Part shown: positions 43,387 through 43,721 of the stretch, one piece after another | How the letters are laid out: each line of letters starts with the position of its first letter | How positions within the stretch are numbered: the stretch's first letter is position 1 | NCBI RefSeq assembly: GCF_007830495.1 | Contig: NZ_VLKW01000020.1 | Span: 1 to 43,721, forward strand | Reading direction: 5' to 3' | From: Pseudoduganella flava | GTDB taxonomy: Bacteria > Pseudomonadota > Gammaproteobacteria > Burkholderiales > Burkholderiaceae_D | DNA length: 43,721 nucleotides | Notes under the pieces: generated by a model | The model's database searches: none | Told to the model about the DNA's origin: nothing | What the model saw: only the letters and a program-made list of their open reading frames with translations | Program-made: the position numbers and the translations under genes

Positions 43387-43397
43387 GGGTCAGACCC
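43387..43397. repeat. GGGTCAGACCC palindrome, third copy
   Basis: It sits in the context CCAGGGTCAGACCCGCCGGG, close to the copy at 34295-34313, here without the rest of that element. Confidence 0.65.
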
Positions 43398-43416
43398 GCC
43401 GGGTGTATGGTCGGGG

Positions 43417-43455
43417 GACATAGGTAACACATGTCGGGAGACATGGGTTACACAT
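43417..43455. repeat. Two 16-bp direct repeats at the end of an IS481-like element
   Basis: GACATAGGTAACACAT (43417-43432) and GACATGGGTTACACAT (43440-43455) share 14 of 16 positions, 23 bp apart. They lie just outside the transposase stop, where terminal transposase-binding sites would be expected. Confidence 0.6.
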
Positions 43456-43467
43456 TGAAGCCGTATC

Positions 43468-43721
43468 TTACGATGGATTCTGGAGGTCTATCTGCCGGAC
43501 TTTGTGCTTGCAGAAATAGACCTCTAGGACGCCGTCGGTACCGGTTGGGCGGATTGCCACCAGTTCGGCATACAAGCCTTCCCCGACGAAAAAGGATTGA
43601 TTGCGGTACGAGATGTAGCCCAGCTTGCTCACCTTCCGCACTTGGTCATCTGGAAGGTACTCGATAGGGGGCAATACCGATGGAAAAGATCGCCCACTGC
43701 ACCGGTATCGGCTGATTGGTG
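43468..43721 (-). CDS. IS481-like transposase, C-terminal fragment (partial at window edge)
   Basis: The frame is open to the window end. It encodes about 84 residues, including PISRYRCSGRSFPSVLPPIE, then EYLPDDQVRKVSKLGYISYRN, FFVGEGLYAE and RPTGTDGVLEVYFCKHKV. This is the typical C-terminal beta-domain of IS481-family integrase-type transposases. The catalytic core lies outside the window, so intactness cannot be judged. The minus-strand orientation means the element extends to the right. Confidence 0.8.
   Translation of the reverse strand, partial: PISRYRCSGRSFPSVLPPIEYLPDDQVRKVSKLGYISYRNQSFFVGEGLYAELVAIRPTGTDGVLEVYFCKHKVRQIDLQNPS

Larger units (their letters stand above)
43404..43721 (-). 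mobile_element. IS481-like insertion sequence, 3' part (runs off window)
   Basis: The C-terminal end of an IS481-type transposase plus a terminal repeat region. The left boundary is uncertain: TGT-type ends occur at 43404 and 43432. The 5' part of the element lies beyond the window. Confidence 0.6.

Overview
The window is a GC-rich bacterial chromosome segment, most likely from a betaproteobacterium of the Oxalobacteraceae (Massilia, Duganella or Telluria-like). This rests on the rpsL-rpsG-fusA-tuf order, a DUF4148 protein, two short FxDxF-type PEP-CTERM proteins, a betaproteobacterial yybP-ykoY manganese riboswitch, and dispersed GGGTCAGACCC and GGTGTCTGACACC palindromes. No phage, CRISPR array, tRNA or rRNA was seen. 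Assignment is from protein and motif recognition only; no database was searched.

Layout. 1-4.2 kb: str operon on the minus strand (rpsL, rpsG, fusA, tuf cut by the window edge) behind a clear sigma-70 promoter. 4.3-8.2 kb: a phosphoethanolamine-transferase-like membrane enzyme, a membrane-anchored protein with a MutS-type ATPase domain, and a small exported DUF4148 protein. 8.2-15.7 kb: a plus-strand operon for a MacAB-like ABC exporter (adaptor, ATPase, two permeases) plus an NtrC-type response regulator and its histidine kinase. A near-perfect sigma-54 promoter precedes it, so the system probably regulates itself. 15.8-17.0 kb: two PEP-CTERM proteins. 17.05-18.24 kb: an intact IS1595-family element with inverted repeats and a near-perfect 8-bp target duplication. 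18.3-24.1 kb: a SpeE-like protein, a TonB-dependent receptor, and a divergent MocR regulator / flavin-binding protein pair.

24.1-37.4 kb: the most interesting region. Ten co-oriented minus-strand genes, mostly overlapping or a few bases apart, form one cluster: two tandem TldD/PmbA-type protease pairs, DUF4159, MoxR AAA+ ATPase, DUF58 (with a MIDAS motif), a BatA-N-terminal-domain membrane protein, a DUF4175-like membrane protein with a histidine-rich insert, and a membrane protein with an amidotransferase-like fold. Both TldD-like proteins carry Tat signals while the PmbA-like partners have none. A second strong sigma-54 promoter lies upstream of the first gene, with phased CGGACA/TGTCCG boxes that also occur upstream of the ABC operon promoter. 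I read this as a sigma-54-controlled envelope system in which a MoxR chaperone acts with an exported metalloprotease pair. Its function is unknown to me.

37.7-43.7 kb: an exported methyltransferase-fold protein, a possible 32-residue membrane protein, a two-gene operon of an M1 aminopeptidase and a serine beta-lactamase-fold hydrolase, a manganese riboswitch in front of a TMEM165/GDT1-type manganese exporter, and the 3' end of an IS481-like transposase running off the window.
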